DNA of 64,000 nucleotides, from the NCBI GenBank assembly GCA_959347315.1, contig OY365809.1, positions 6,798,853 to 6,862,852 on the forward strand, given 5' to 3'. The translations under genes were made by a program, and so were the position numbers. The stretch comes from Bimastos eiseni. Lineage: Eukaryota; Annelida; Clitellata; Crassiclitellata; Lumbricidae. Positions 37,327-49,418 of the stretch are shown in pieces; position 1 is the stretch's first letter; every line of letters starts with the position of its first letter. A model generated the notes under the pieces. That model worked only from the letters and a program-made list of their open reading frames with translations. It searched no databases and was not told the DNA's origin.

Positions 37327-37737
37327 TCCGCGCCACAGCAGCATCAGCGCTGGCCGGCCCTGGCCACACAACCATGGTGATAAATTCGGCCGTCTAGCGG
37401 CAGATGCCGAAGTTCATGGATGATCAGGGATCAATACAGATGCTTTCAACGAAGGCAACGCAGGAAAAGGCTTGTGCACATGTAAGCTTTACGTCTGCAG
37501 CTTGAATGCCAAGCAGGATCCATTCAGTGCAGAGCGCATTCAGACGCACAACACGTGGTATTACTATCCCCCCCCCCACTCTCCACTTCGGTAATCAGTT
37601 CAACTCGTTAGCAACATTTAAACTCGTCTAACCAAGTACGTAACATTCGCTGAACCTATTCGCTAACAGCAACTCTAAGCGCACTGGCTTTTCTCAGTTG
37701 CCATGGCATTTGATTTCGACCTTCAACAGTCGCAGAA

Positions 37738-38110
37738 ACAACTTACTATGTAATTCTAACACACTTACTAAGTAACTCTTATCTACTTACTGTGTAATTC
37801 TTATCAACTTACCATGTAATTCGTATCCACTTACTGTGTAATTCCAATATACTTACTACATGTCATTCTTATCCACTTATTATATAACTCTTATCTCTAA
37901 TTACTGTGTAACTATCAACTACCTACTGTGTAATTCAATCAATGTATTATATATTTATACATACTACAAAGCTCATTGTCTACTTACTAAGTAATTCTTA
38001 TCTACTTAAAGTGTAGCTCTTATCTACTAACCATGTAACTTTTATCTTCTTACATTGTTTCTCATAACTCCTTACTATATGACTCTTATCAACTTACTAA
38101 GCAACTGCTA
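37738..38110. repeat. Minisatellite, unit about 27 bp (ACTTACTGTGTAATTCTTATCT-like), about 13 copies
   Basis: The words CTTACT(G/A)(T/A)GTAA(T/C)TCTTATC recur with drift. On the minus strand the units carry AGTAAGT, a consensus 5'-splice-site-like core. It sits just upstream of the CpG/TATA block. Confidence 0.8.
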
Positions 38111-38514
38111 ACCATTGACATTGTCAAGCAGACAAGCACCCTGAAAGTAGCTTGCCACTGACGATGCTATAGCTATTGTCATACTAACAATGGCAAAATA
38201 ACACCTCACACTGGAACCTTCTGTGAATTTCGTTTTCCTGCATCAATTCAAGAATCAAAGTCTTCATGTTTTAAAAACAGTAAAATTCTAATTAGTGTAA
38301 ATTCTACTATGGCATCATTTATGCTGACAGTTGACATTGTAAAGCAACCTAGATGTAACCTGCTACTGATGATATGTAAATCGTCATCTTTATAGGATTA
38401 CAATTACGTCTACTGAATCATAACTTGGAAATCTATACAGCTAAAAAATTAATGAATTTGAAAACAGGTTAAGTATATATTATACTCACACAATGCACTA
38501 CATGACAGATTCAA

Positions 38515-38770
38515 AGGAAAAAGAAACAAAGGCAGACTAATAACACAATGGACAGATAATATGAATGAAGACTCAGTGTCACTGGGACTAACACTTTTAA
38601 GAGGAGCAATGGACTGGACAGGTGATTGAAGACAACGGAGATCATTTATTCGTACCCATTACTACCAAAGGGCTGGCATCAGGAGCTTATGGTGTTGACG
38701 GTGATGATGACGATGAGAGTGATGATGACGATGATAGTGATGGTGATGATGATAGTGATGGTGAAGCAAA
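38515..38770 (+). mobile_element. LINE reverse-transcriptase C-terminal remnant, GATGAT tail
   Basis: Frame KGKRNKGRLITQWTDNMNED, then SLGLTLLRGAMDWTG and SFIRTHYYQRAGI, is the typical end of an RTE-like LINE. It is followed by a GATGATGACGATGA microsatellite tail. Same family as the fragment at 29245. Confidence 0.6.
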
Positions 38771-39046
38771 TACCTTTCCACTGTACTCCTTGGTTCAGTC
38801 TTACTGCACTAGCCTGTAAAATATATTGTGTACAAGCACCCATGGATCAGAGGAACACATTGTTGCATTTTCCCTCATTTCAAATCTGTTATCTGGAGTT
38901 AATGGAATTTCCTGGAACTGTTCCAAGGAAAGCCATTACGCGAGGCATTCGGATATCTTCTGGTCACTCAGTAGAACTAATACATGGCTTCTTCAAGATG
39001 TCACCTTGGGTAATCCAACTGATCCAATACTCAAAGTGCGCGCAAA

Positions 39047-39115
39047 CACACACACACACACACAATACATACATGTATGCATACAATAATATAATTGGGT
39101 TTGTATATATATATT

Positions 39116-39152
<37 letters not shown>
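39047..39152. repeat. CA and AT microsatellites
   Basis: ACAC run at 39047-39064 and AT runs to 39152, directly abutting one arm of the long inverted repeat. Confidence 0.85.
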
Positions 39153-39251
39153 GTTGTGAGGGAGAGGAGTCCAGTTGGACCGCCATAGAAGGGTGACATA
39201 GGGGTGACGTAGGCCTGAGAGCCAAGGTGTTCATCTAGTGGTTGTATGGAT
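39153..39251. repeat. Left arm of a 98-bp inverted repeat
   Basis: Begins GTTGTGAGGGAGAGGAGTCC and ends CTAGTGGTTGTATGGAT. The reverse complement of 41821-41918 matches it at about 93% by eye. Confidence 0.9.
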
Positions 39252-39454
39252 CAGTGATGTAAAGACAATCTTAATAATAGACATAAAATTGTATCGTAGA
39301 CTCATAATAATCATATGATTACAATTATCTACCTGAAAGTTGCAAAGGGGCAAAAGAGATCATTCATCGGACAAAAACTTCTCTAAATATCGGCGAACAT
39401 GTTGTCTATGACATCTCCGACTTTGTCATGGCACAATAGAAATCACCATTCTTC

Positions 39455-39672
39455 TTATCATTATTATTATTATTTTATTATTATTATTATTATTTTCATT
39501 ATTATTATTGTTATCTGCTCCACAGTATAATTAATTAGTTACCGGTTGGTTAGCTTTCTAAGCCGCTGCAAGCAGGAGACAAGTCTTCAATTAGCATTAT
39601 TATCATTATTATATTATTATTATTATTTATATTGTTCTAAATTTTATTATTATTATCATTATTATTATCGTC
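39455..39672. repeat. ATT trinucleotide microsatellites (two blocks)
   Basis: TTATTATTA blocks at about 39455-39512 and 39596-39672, separated by 80 bp of ordinary sequence. Confidence 0.85.
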
Positions 39673-40137
39673 ATCTCCCCAGCAACTACTTCAGAGTTAC
39701 TTCAATGAGTTAGTTCAGTTTCCAGGCCACTAATTCCGCCACTGCGTGCACTCTGGCAGTGCCAGTCCCAAGCCTGGAAAAAGGAGGAGGGCGACACTAA
39801 TGATCTCCGTTAGTTATAAGTGTCGTAATACTTGAAACCAGTCTCACCACAACCACTGCCACTACTTCTAAGCCGTTACAAGCAGGATGCAAGTCAACTA
39901 ATTGTTCCCAACTAACACGTGTCCGTTGTTCCTTTAAGACAAAGGTCACCCGGGTCTGCTTTATCATCCTATGACACATCTATCATTGGACGAATGATTA
40001 CAGGGGCAGGAAGACTGCGACCACCACATTGATATTTCCTTCAATCGTCTGATGAACTTCCGTGCAGATACAGGACCACCACATCGCCAATCGGCCCTCT
40101 GCCCCATATACCCTTTACTTCAGAGGCACGGCAGGCC

Positions 40138-40312
40138 TACAGCCGATTGGCTAGACTGCTCGGCTTGCAATGCAGAGCGTGTGGATTCGAGTCCTCTACC
40201 GTTAAATGGTTACCGTGTAGGGACACTGAGCAAGTCCTTCTATCGAAGTTGTTCAGCGCCATCGGTTGATGCTTGGTAATTAGATAACGGCGCTTAATAA
40301 TAAAGGCGTAGG
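40138..40312 (+). mobile_element. tRNA-derived SINE, copy 4
   Basis: GATTGGCTAGACTGCTCGG (A box), GTGGATTCGAGTCC (B box), then GAGCAAGTCCTTC as the central word and TTCAGCGCCATCGGTTGATG. The best-preserved copy of the family in the window. Confidence 0.75.
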
Positions 40313-40399
40313 ATTATCATCGTTGTTACGGCATTTCACCGCAACCTTCCCACAGCACAACACGCCCACTGCTGCCAATTCAGCCCACCCTCCTTCCTC

Positions 40400-41820
40400 A
40401 CCCAGCCCCGAACCCGCTAACTCAACGCCCTACCTTTGAGGTGATAGAAATCCAGGTTTCCCTTGAGTCAGTCAGATGCAGAAGACGAGAAGGAACCGAT
40501 AGGAGATCGCACGAGTCGGAATAGGAGGAGGAAGAGGAGGAAGCGACCGAAGCACACTGAGTCCCCTTCCACACGCACACACACACACACACCCAGCTGC
40601 ACGCGAATCGCATCACACGCTCACACCACAACAACGCACACACGAACATTATAAAAGCGGTCGATCGACCAACCGAAAGAAGCAAATGCATAAACCAGAG
40701 GAGGGAGGATGGGCGAGGGGAAGGGAAGGGCCAGCGCGCGGTGCTCAGAATAAGTTAGCGCATGGTTAAGATTAGCAAAGAGCACGCCGCCGAGTGACTG
40801 TAGCCATAAGGCCACCACGCGCGCTCTCTACCACCGGAGACCGTTGTAGTGGTAGTTAGCGGTGGTAGCCATGGTGGTGGAGGAGTTGGTGGTGGTGGTA
40901 GGTTATATCTTGAGCATTCACAGGTGTCCAACTTTTGCCGGTGCAACTTGCAGCGCCGACGCTAGGTGGCGGACAATCCATCACACGTACGGCTGCTGCG
41001 GCTGCAGTGGCATCCGGCGGCGCGCAGCGGTGCGCGCAGCCCGTTGGATGGTCTTCGATCCCATCATGCTCTGCGATCGAGGCGTAGGAGAAGGAGGAGC
41101 CGCGAGCAACAAAGAGCACACCAAGAGAGAGAGACACACTCAGAGACATAACAGAGGCAGAGACGGCCAGACAGAGAGAGACGAAGAGACAGAGAGGAGG
41201 AAGGGCACGAACGGACGGACGGAAGGAGGGAGGGAGACAAATAGGTAGACAGCCAGAGACACGCAGACAGAGAAAAATCGAGAGAGACTGAGATAGATGA
41301 GGGTTGTTGCGACGAAAATGATGAGGAAAAGATGAAGGGCCGCTCGTGAGGTCCACGGCCACACACGTGCACGTGGAGCGAGAGACAGCCAGCAAGACCC
41401 ACAGAGACAACTAGTAGGACCTAACGACACTCAGCCACAGTGGCGCTGCCAGCCAGCCGCACGCGCTACTGAACACGCACAGGAATAGAGAAGAGACTGA
41501 GAGGCGCGGATCGGTGCCTCCCTGCTGCCGCCTCCTCAGACCCTCTCCCTCCGCCCTCGTGCCTTCCTTCAGATAGCCAGACATATACGGACGCCAGATG
41601 GAGACAGCGTCTATAAGCCAATGAAGGGCGCAGGCATGCACGCACGCACGCACACGCACCACCCCTTCCCTACCCCATCGGGCACTATAACAAGCAAACG
41701 GAAGGACGGCATTGGCCTGGTATGTGTAACATTACTACTACTACCGACCGACCGACCGACCCTCTGATGCGCATGCACGCCAGCCAGCCAGAGAGAGCGG
41801 CCTCCCGCTAAGCCTCCTCC
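40400..41820. other. GC- and CpG-rich block between the inverted repeat arms
   Basis: Much richer in G+C and CpG than the rest of the window, with purine-rich GAGAGACAGA words on the plus strand. It could be a CpG-rich promoter region for either direction, but no exon with supporting splice signals was found. Overlapping open frames are low-complexity. Confidence 0.4.
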
Positions 41821-41918
41821 ATCCACACAACCACTAGATCAACACCTTGGCTCTCAGGCCTACGTCACCCCTACGTCACCCTCTTTGGCAGTCCAACTGG
41901 ACTCCTCTCCCTCACAAC
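41821..41918. repeat. Right arm of the 98-bp inverted repeat
   Basis: Begins ATCCACACAACCACTAG and ends GGACTCCTCTCCCTCACAAC, the mirror of 39153-39251. Confidence 0.9.
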
Positions 41919-41968
41919 GTACGCCAACCGACCAAACATACACACACGCACGCACACGTCGTCCGGTC

Positions 41969-42077
<109 letters not shown>

Positions 42078-42589
42078 CAGAAGATCGCGTAATGGACGAC
42101 GCACGCGTGCACATTGACCATAGATTATAGCCTACCACTACGCCGCACATACGCACGCAAGCATACATAATATCCACCGCCGTCGCCTCCCCCTCTTCCT
42201 CCCTCTTCTCCTGCTGCTTCCCACTGCTAACTACATGTATGTGTAATGTGTATACTGTATACATACATACAACTCCACGCTACATTAATATACAAGGCAT
42301 TTTTGTATTCAAATTCCTTTCCGAAATTTATAAACATCACTACAACTTAGTTTGAGTGACTGTATGCAACAACATTATAAGTTTTATTTTCTGTCTCGGG
42401 CTCAAACACATTTAGAAGCTTGTTTAGATCAACGGATTTGGGGACAATTGACTTGCTTGCACTGTTCGTGACCGCGTCAATCGCTGCATTCAACTCATTT
42501 TCCAAAATCCCTCTGTCATCTCTGTTACTATCATCAACCGCTGTCTGTCCTACTTCTATAGTCAAACTCAGTAGGCCTAAGTTCCCATA

Positions 42590-43165
42590 AACTATCCTTG
42601 TTTCATCCATCGCTTCTGCGCTCTTTGGTGTCCCACAAGGCTCTTCCCTTAGGGTCAGTGCTATGTCATCCTCTATATACTTCTGCACTGTCAGCTGTCG
42701 CCTCTCGTACTGGCATAGAAATCCACCTATACTCTGATGGTACTCAACTCCATGTGCATCTGCGACTAAATGAGGCTGCAAACGCTACATTGACGACATG
42801 GAAATGTTGCATGTACATTGCAAATGGAGTCTGTCTATTCGAGCTCATCTGGTTTGACGGGGACTCCAGGCTACGACAACGCACCCTCAAATTCTTCCTC
42901 TCTACTGGCACCACAATCCTCTGTTCTGGATATTGGAATCATCCTTTACTCAACACTTTCCCTCAAAACTCAAATAATCGCCATCTCCATGAGGTGCTTG
43001 TAAGTTGATTCTTCTCGATAGAATCCGACAAATCCGATCAATTCTTGACTCAGCGTCACTGAAAACACTCATGTAGTCAATGTCCTTGGTCATTTTCAAG
43101 TTCATTGGTACCTTATAAAATAGTATAACAATCCAAATGATGTCTTCATTAATATTATCCATCCA
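42590..43165 (+). mobile_element. LINE reverse-transcriptase remnant (CR1/L2/Jockey-like), dead
   Basis: Frames read FGVPQGSSL (RT motif 'GVPQGS'), then IEIHLYSDGTQLHVHLRLNE, where the catalytic YADD is altered to YSDG, then STLSLKTQI. After frame changes RIRQIRSILDSAS follows. Order and wording match the central RT of CR1-like elements; several frameshifts show decay. Confidence 0.75.
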
Positions 43166-43169
43166 GCGA

Positions 43170-43640
43170 AGTTTTCGTCTGTCTCTGTTTCTTTGTAATC
43201 ATGTGTTGTGCTAAATTATATCTACTGGAATTTCGTCACCTCCAGACGCGCATGCCACCACATGCATGCATCGTCCCTGTCACCCACCAACACCCCATTC
43301 CACTAGACACACAGCGCCAGGTCACATACTTTCGCCGGCCTCAGCGGCTTCCAGAGGGCCTACGCACGCGCATACACATCATACATAATAATCACATGTA
43401 TAAATAAATAGTGCGTGTGTGTGTACATACACGCTGTAGGCCTATATGTGCCGTGGAACTCGGGCTGGAGGGGCGCACGGAGGAAGGAGTTGAGGCCGTC
43501 AATGCCTGCACGAGGCGCTGTAGGGCCCAACGCTTTACGCTGTGAGCGGCCGGCCCCTGAGCGCATCCAGCGGATGAATACACTAAATGCTGATGCGCGG
43601 GTCATTCGATACGTCGTCGTATGCTTCTCGCCTATAGATA
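43170..43640. other. Intergenic, no gene seen
   Basis: CpG-containing unique-looking sequence with TAGGCCTAT at 43438; no supported exon. Confidence 0.35.
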
Positions 43641-43649
43641 TATATCTTT

Positions 43650-43654
43650 ATGGG

Positions 43655-43696
<42 letters not shown>

Positions 43697-43730
43697 TATG
43701 TATATATATATATATATATAGATAAATAAA
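43650..43730. repeat. AT microsatellite
   Basis: Almost pure alternating AT. Confidence 0.9.
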
Positions 43731-44197
43731 TATATATCAATAGCAAGTGGGAATGCGTAGGCTATGTGCTAAGCAGGTGTACATAAGTATATACAAGCAT
43801 TACGCATGTATGAAAATGCGCCTGCATGCATACTGTTGACGTAGGTTGCATTATATTTAGGTAAGACGCCTTTAGTAATGCCGCCGATAGGGGGCCTATG
43901 CGTCGCGGCCGACGTTCGCTATGCATCTACCTATTCCTATTCCGTTCCAGGCTTAAATTATAAGCCCCCGCACGCACACACATACACTCGCACATGCACA
44001 CTGCCGGGTGATGATCAACGTAAGCCTGATCATGATCAATGTAAGGCAAAATCATCGCAAAAGACCGACCGTTTGTTGATCGGATCTGGCGTGTGGCTTT
44101 CTACCATGTTTGACCTTGGAGCAACGGGTCCGAGTTCAAAGGTCGATCGGGTCACGGACGCTTGTCAGCTGTTTGAACTTACTGACTGATCAAGTAA

Positions 44198-44263
44198 TCA
44201 GTCAGTCAGTCAGTCAGTCAGCCAGTCAGTCAGTCAGTCAGTCAGTCAGTCAGTCAGTCAGTT
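44198..44263. repeat. CAGT microsatellite
   Basis: About 16 CAGT units with one GCCAGT break; preceded by ACTGACTGATC, so the left edge is locally palindromic. Confidence 0.95.
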
Positions 44264-44639
44264 ATTAAATCAACTGATCGAGTCTCCCATTGATAAAGGA
44301 CGACAGGGTTTCTGCCGAAATGATCGTCGATATTGTCCTAACTTTAAGAAGTTTCCAACATCACGTGACTTGTTTTCACCTTGCGACTATTATTTCTCTT
44401 GTTTAACTCAGTCGTTTCTGCTTCACCTGTGCCACTCAACTACATCGAGTACACTGTCCATGGGAAGATTAGGCGGCGAGGCAGGAGACAGGTCATCCGC
44501 CCTCATCATCATCAAAATAATACTAATAATATAAATAATATTATTAATAATAATAATGAATAATGATGATGAAGATAATGATGATGATGATAAAATAATA
44601 ATAATAATAAAATTAATAATGATAATAATAGTAAGACGA

Positions 44640-45300
44640 TTTGCATAGCGCTATTCACCAGGCGATGCTGAAGGATATAGGGCGGTGTACATGATGAGTT
44701 CGACAAATCAATGACAGTCATATAATAATAATTTATTGTTCTGACCTGTGATTTAAATGTCTTCATGGAATAGATGGTAATGTAATGTAATGTAAATCTA
44801 GGAAAATTTCTCAGCGCCCACAAAAGCCTCGTCAGGGAGACAGGCTTATTCACCGGTGCATTTTCTTCGCATGGTCTGGATGACTTTTCCATGTAGTGGG
44901 TTCACAGACAGAGAAGGAACAGTCACCAACAACATCATGCACGAAAACACATGACCTTGTAGCAAGTTTTTGCATAAGGATCTTAGTCGACATCCGCTTC
45001 GGTTCTCTGCTATACCCGAATGCAGAAGTCTGATATGTAGTCTGGCGCAAGTTTATTCATTGCTCTTAAAGTCGCACAGTTTGTAAGCGATCCTATGAGG
45101 AATCGTATAGCTCAAAGAGCTTAGCTCATCCGTTATATGATCGGCTGGTGTCCGGTCATATTATATGAGACGTGCAGCAGAATTGAACACCGACTATGTT
45201 CGATCTAGCTGACAAGTCGACACTCGGTGGAGCCTTCAGTAGGCTGTTGCAGTAGTCAACCCTGGAGACAATGAAGCTGTTGACAAAGATGACGGCAGTT
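44640..45300 (-). mobile_element. LINE reverse-transcriptase C-terminal remnant (CR1/L2-like)
   Basis: Minus-strand frames read VNSFIVSRVDYCNSLL, then LRQTTYQTSAFGYSREPKR and later TTWKSHPDHAKKMH. These match the 'SRLDYCNSLL', 'LAPDYISDL' and 'LWNSLPDHV' landmarks in the right order and spacing for a CR1/L2-type LINE end. Frameshifted and stop-containing. An AAT/GAT microsatellite follows at its 3' side (44506-44625). Confidence 0.75.
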
Positions 45301-45984
45301 TAGGTCCGAAAGAATTAGCCGATATAGTTGCCATTAGTTGGTAAAAAAAACAACTCACATGGTCCGTAATGGCCAAACAGTTGTCAGAATGGACAAAGCG
45401 GATTATGTGAGCATACCCCGAGGCAAAGAAAACGAGGTCGTTCACTATGTCATGGCTTCCTCAGCGCCAACTCTTCGTCTTATTTTCTAATAAATTATCT
45501 AGGTTACAGGTAGATAACAGGATTTCAATTAGACCAGTCTTCTCTTTCTCTGCTATTTCCTTAAATTCTTTGAACTCCTCTGTCGATACAAACTAAACAT
45601 CTATTTGTCCATCATTCAGTCATTCCTTGTAAACTGCAGACACAACAGTTAACAAGTTCTGAGAGGTTCCTACATGATATGCATATATATAAGATGATAA
45701 GACTGATACATGTGTGTATACGTATGCACAGTAAAAGCCATAACATAAACACGTATATATACATATATATATATATATATACAGAGACTCACATGGACGA
45801 GCATATGTATAGTTGTATACGTAAGATGTATATAAATATATATTGATAAAGTGACAACTGATGAGATTACGCATTGATGACAAAGGTTCTGTATACTGGC
45901 GGTTAAACACAAACAGCACCTCCATTGTTGGTGCTTTTGATCAATATATCTTATAAGACATGACACAATGTCCAAATCATTCAT

Positions 45985-46240
45985 TCATTCATTCATTACA
46001 GAGATTTATATAGCGCCCCTTCAAGGCTACTACTCACGAGCGCTCCCAACTCCAGCACGTTTAAAAAGAACAATTTTAAGGCGAGTATAAAATGAGTCAG
46101 AGTGGACCCTTGGTGACAACTGCAACGCCAACGGGAGCATGTTCCAGAGCGAGGGGCCAACCACTGAGAAGGAACGATTCTGTTTAGTAGTTGTACAGGC
46201 AAATGGGACAATGAGCATGCGAGCCTATATATAGCGAAGA
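45985..46240 (-). mobile_element. LINE 3' end with ATGAATGA tail
   Basis: Minus-strand frame QNRSFSVVGPSLWNMLPLAL, then YTRLKIVLFKRAGVGS, then AAGGGGCGCTATATAAATCT and a TGAATGAATGAATGA tail. Same tail signature as at 22560, 29089 and 51295. Confidence 0.75.
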
Positions 46241-46989
46241 GCGCACCTCCAACCCCATTAGTCTTTACTCAAAAATTGGCGCTATATCAATTTTCATTAA
46301 TTAGCAATAACGGATGTACTTGATATTACACATAAGTGTGTCTGTTGCAAAAGGCATACTTACTTGCAGAAATTCACAACCTCTACCGAACAAATACATC
46401 ATGCATAAAGGTATCTAAACTATAAAGCTGAAAATTTTTGTTAGTCCCAAGAAAAGCTCACGAATGGATGCAACACTCTGATGATGCGAACAAATGTCTA
46501 AATGTTATAGTGCTAATTTTTGGGCCAACGTGACTATTTTCAGCAGACAGTTTGCTTTGAATTCCGAAATGTTGACATCTTTTACTTTAGAATTACCCAA
46601 ACTACGGAAATTTCATGAAATAACGCCATCCATTTTCCTTTACGACGTATATGAGAATGTGAAAAGCAGGCTTCTTAGTTATAAAACCACGGCGTCACTC
46701 GGAGCGCTCGCCAGATGAAGCACTCGCGATCGGGACATAATCTGGTAGAGCTACGCGAAAAAAAATTCAAAGGGGAAGGGCACACACACTCAGTTCAAAA
46801 TTCAATGGGTTGTAAGGATAGGTTTATAAAGATACAGATGTACATTATTATATTTAGATGCTAGATTGCAACATAACTGATGAACGATAACACAGTCAAT
46901 GGAAAAATCATCACAACACATCTATATATATATATAATGATATATGATATGATATATATATATCACAATAAATAATAAGTATAAGTAAA

Positions 46990-47056
46990 TGCATAAGTTG
47001 TGTGGGTGTGTTCATGCATGTGTATCTCTGTCTCTCTCTGTCTCTCTCTGTCTCTC

Positions 47057-47089
<33 letters not shown>

Positions 47090-47095
47090 GAGTGT
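46990..47095. repeat. TCTC/TCTG microsatellite
   Basis: TCTCTCTCTG units grading into pure TCTG; AT runs lie on both sides (46921-46962, 47265-47412). Confidence 0.85.
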
Positions 47096-47373
47096 GTTCG
47101 TGTGTGTGCGTGTGGTTCGCGTGCACGTGTGCCATCTATAGTTAGAGGTATAAGGTATAGGCAGCGGTGGACTGGACTATATATAGAGCAATGCCTATAA
47201 CATTATTATGTCTTTGTGTGCATCAATTACATGTTTACACGTCCATGGACCAAACGCAGAAGGTATATATATATATATATATACACACATATATATATAT
47301 ATATGCATATATATATATCCCTTATACAATACAAGTATAACAAAATTGCATTATACATATTTTGCTATATATA

Positions 47374-47414
<41 letters not shown>

Positions 47415-47557
47415 CAGATAATAAAGCCTACTGCAAAGGCGAATAATACTGTCAATTTGCAGCGCACGTGCCGGAGAATAAAAAAACTGACCAAGCGCAT
47501 TGACACAGATACATGTACGCTCTTACGAGCACGCACTGCGGCACTGGCTCATGCAAA

Positions 47558-47848
47558 CAGTCAGTCAGTCAGTCAGTCAGTCAGTCAGTCAGTCAGTCAG
47601 TCAGTCAGTCAGTCAGTCAGTCAGTCAGTCAGTCAGTCAGTCAGTCAGTCAGTCAGTCAGTCAGTCAGTCAGTCAGTCAGTCAGTCAGTCAGTCAGTCAG
47701 TCAGTCAGTCAGTCAGTCAGTCAGTCAGTCAGTCAGTCAGTCAGTCAGTCAGTCAGTCAGTCAGTCAGTCAGTCAGTCAGTCAGTCAGTCAGTCAGTCAG
47801 TCAGTCAGTCAGTCAGTCAGTCAGTATTTAGCCAGTCAGTCAGTCAGC
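47558..47848. repeat. CAGT microsatellite, 67 perfect units plus degenerate end
   Basis: Pure CAGT from 47558 to 47825 (268 bp), then ATTTAGC and four more units. All Ser-Gln-Ser-Val frames across it are artefacts of a four-base repeat that is open in several frames. Confidence 0.98.
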
Positions 47849-48834
47849 CTATTATTATGTGGTCAACACACACATACACACAAAAACATCCACACTCATA
47901 CACGCATTGTCTGTTCGTCGGTCTGTGCATCCGTGTGCTCGTGTTTCCGTCTGTTTGTCTGCTTCCATGTTCGTCTACTGTGCGTCCTCCGTCTCTGTGG
48001 CATCACCTCTGCATGCGTGATTTCGCAATTACCTCCAACCGCCGCACGAACGGACGCGCGCACGACCAGCGCATACGGTGGACTTGCAAAGAGTCTCATT
48101 CGGCAGAGGTCGCTCTGGGTCTCCGAATGCACGGAGGGTGTATTGATTATTAATAGTCCCCGTTCTGTACAAGTCCCAGGCTTCACTCACCCTTCTCTAC
48201 CCGTACTGTATCTCTCGCCGTCGCTTCCACTCCAACTGTCTCGCCACCTCTTGCTCTGTCTCTGTATCTATGTGTCTTCCTGTCTCTCTCTCCCGGTCTC
48301 TTTCCCTGTCTCTCTCTCCCTCTCTCTCTCTCTCTCTGCCTTTCCTGCTGGTCGTTTTCTCTGCGGCGATGCGCATGATTAAGTCCATTTTAAAGTTTCA
48401 ATAATTGATTTGTCCTCCCGTGTCGAAGTCGTCCAAGTGTGTCCCACACCACCCACCCATCTCACCCTCCACTCTCAACCTCCGCGTCGCCGGGAAAATC
48501 TTCGTGCCACGAACAACTCAAACTTTCAATATCGCTGTAGAAACAACGCAATTTTTATTTTCCCGTTAACGTATTTCAAAATACACGTAGCATTATGCTT
48601 AAAACAGATCTGCCAACAATAAACGAGTCCGTCCGCTGTTAGAAAGCAGGCAATGGACAGAGTCAAAAGTGAGGTAAAAGGAGCGTCAATTCATGGAATG
48701 CGAATCTACTATATAGACCCTACCTTTGCTTTGCGAGATACAGTTAGGGGAGAAGCCGAGTTGAAAGCTATGGAAAAGATTTGAAAAAGCAAGGCAATTA
48801 GACCATGGGTTAAATTGAAAATACTGAAAACATG

Positions 48835-49200
48835 CGTATTCAGCAAGCAGCATGATGTATGGATGTGAGACCTGGGTGCAAACAAGGGATTCACAAAAGA
48901 GGGTGCTCTCATTGAAAGAAAATGTTACCGCAGGATATTCAGAAGAGGATGGACTCAAGTCAGTAATGACGAACTGTACAGAAGAATCGGCACGACAGTA
49001 AATCTCATGCAAAAAATCTTTCCAGAGAAAGCTAGGTTTATTTGGACATATCTGCAGAATGAAAGATGATAGAAAACTTCGAATGGGGCGGAACAAGTCT
49101 TCAAGAGTTTAGCCACGCTGCAATGAACAGAGACGTGTGGAGAGATCTGGTCAAAAAGGCATCAGACTCCTATGGGCGATGAGCCCATGGTTGATTGATT
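48835..49200 (+). mobile_element. LINE reverse-transcriptase C-terminal remnant with TTGATTGA tail
   Basis: Frames read SCMYGCETWVQTRDSQKRVL, then KLGLFGHICRMKDDRKLR and finally AMNRDVWRDLVKKASDSYGR-stop. These are the 'YGCETW', 'LGxFGHxxRM' and 'xDRxxWR' landmarks of the C-terminal region of many LINE ORF2 proteins. Frameshifted. The tail TTGATTGATTGATTG ends it. Confidence 0.75.
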
Positions 49201-49252
49201 GATTGTCCGTTGATAACATCAGGATATAGTTAAGTCATAAAAGATCCCTGTT

Positions 49253-49418
49253 CAGGGGCGTCAATCCCCCTCGGAGTGATGGAGGCAAACCCCCCCTCCC
49301 CGGTCCCAAGTTCCAGGAAAGCTAGATATCCTCCCCCCCTAAGACACAAAAAGTCTCCCTATATACGTGAAATTGGAAGCATTTGCCTCCGGACCCCCCC
49401 CCTACCTGGACGCCTCTG
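49253..49418. mobile_element. hAT-type MITE family M, copy 1 (166 bp)
   Basis: The ends are CAGGGGCGTC and GACGCCTCTG, inverted with one mismatch. The flanks TCCCTGTT / TCTGTGTT match at 6 of 8. The inside (GAGTGATGGAGGCAAAC, GAAATTGGAAGCATTTGC) is shared with copy 2 at 56980 in the opposite orientation. Confidence 0.85.

Noticed and set aside
40148..40200. A functional tRNA gene
   Set aside because: A and B boxes are present but no acceptor or anticodon stems can be folded, and the same head occurs in five other SINE copies.
43360..43605. Two minus-strand frames with Arg/Ala-rich composition
   Set aside because: CpG-rich stretch open in several frames at once; no family resemblance.
44198..44263. 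CAGT array as part of a CRISPR or regulatory array
   Set aside because: A simple four-base microsatellite with no spacers.
47208..48382. Three overlapping Ser-Gln-Ser-Val repeat proteins
   Set aside because: They are translations of a CAGT microsatellite, which is open in several frames at once.
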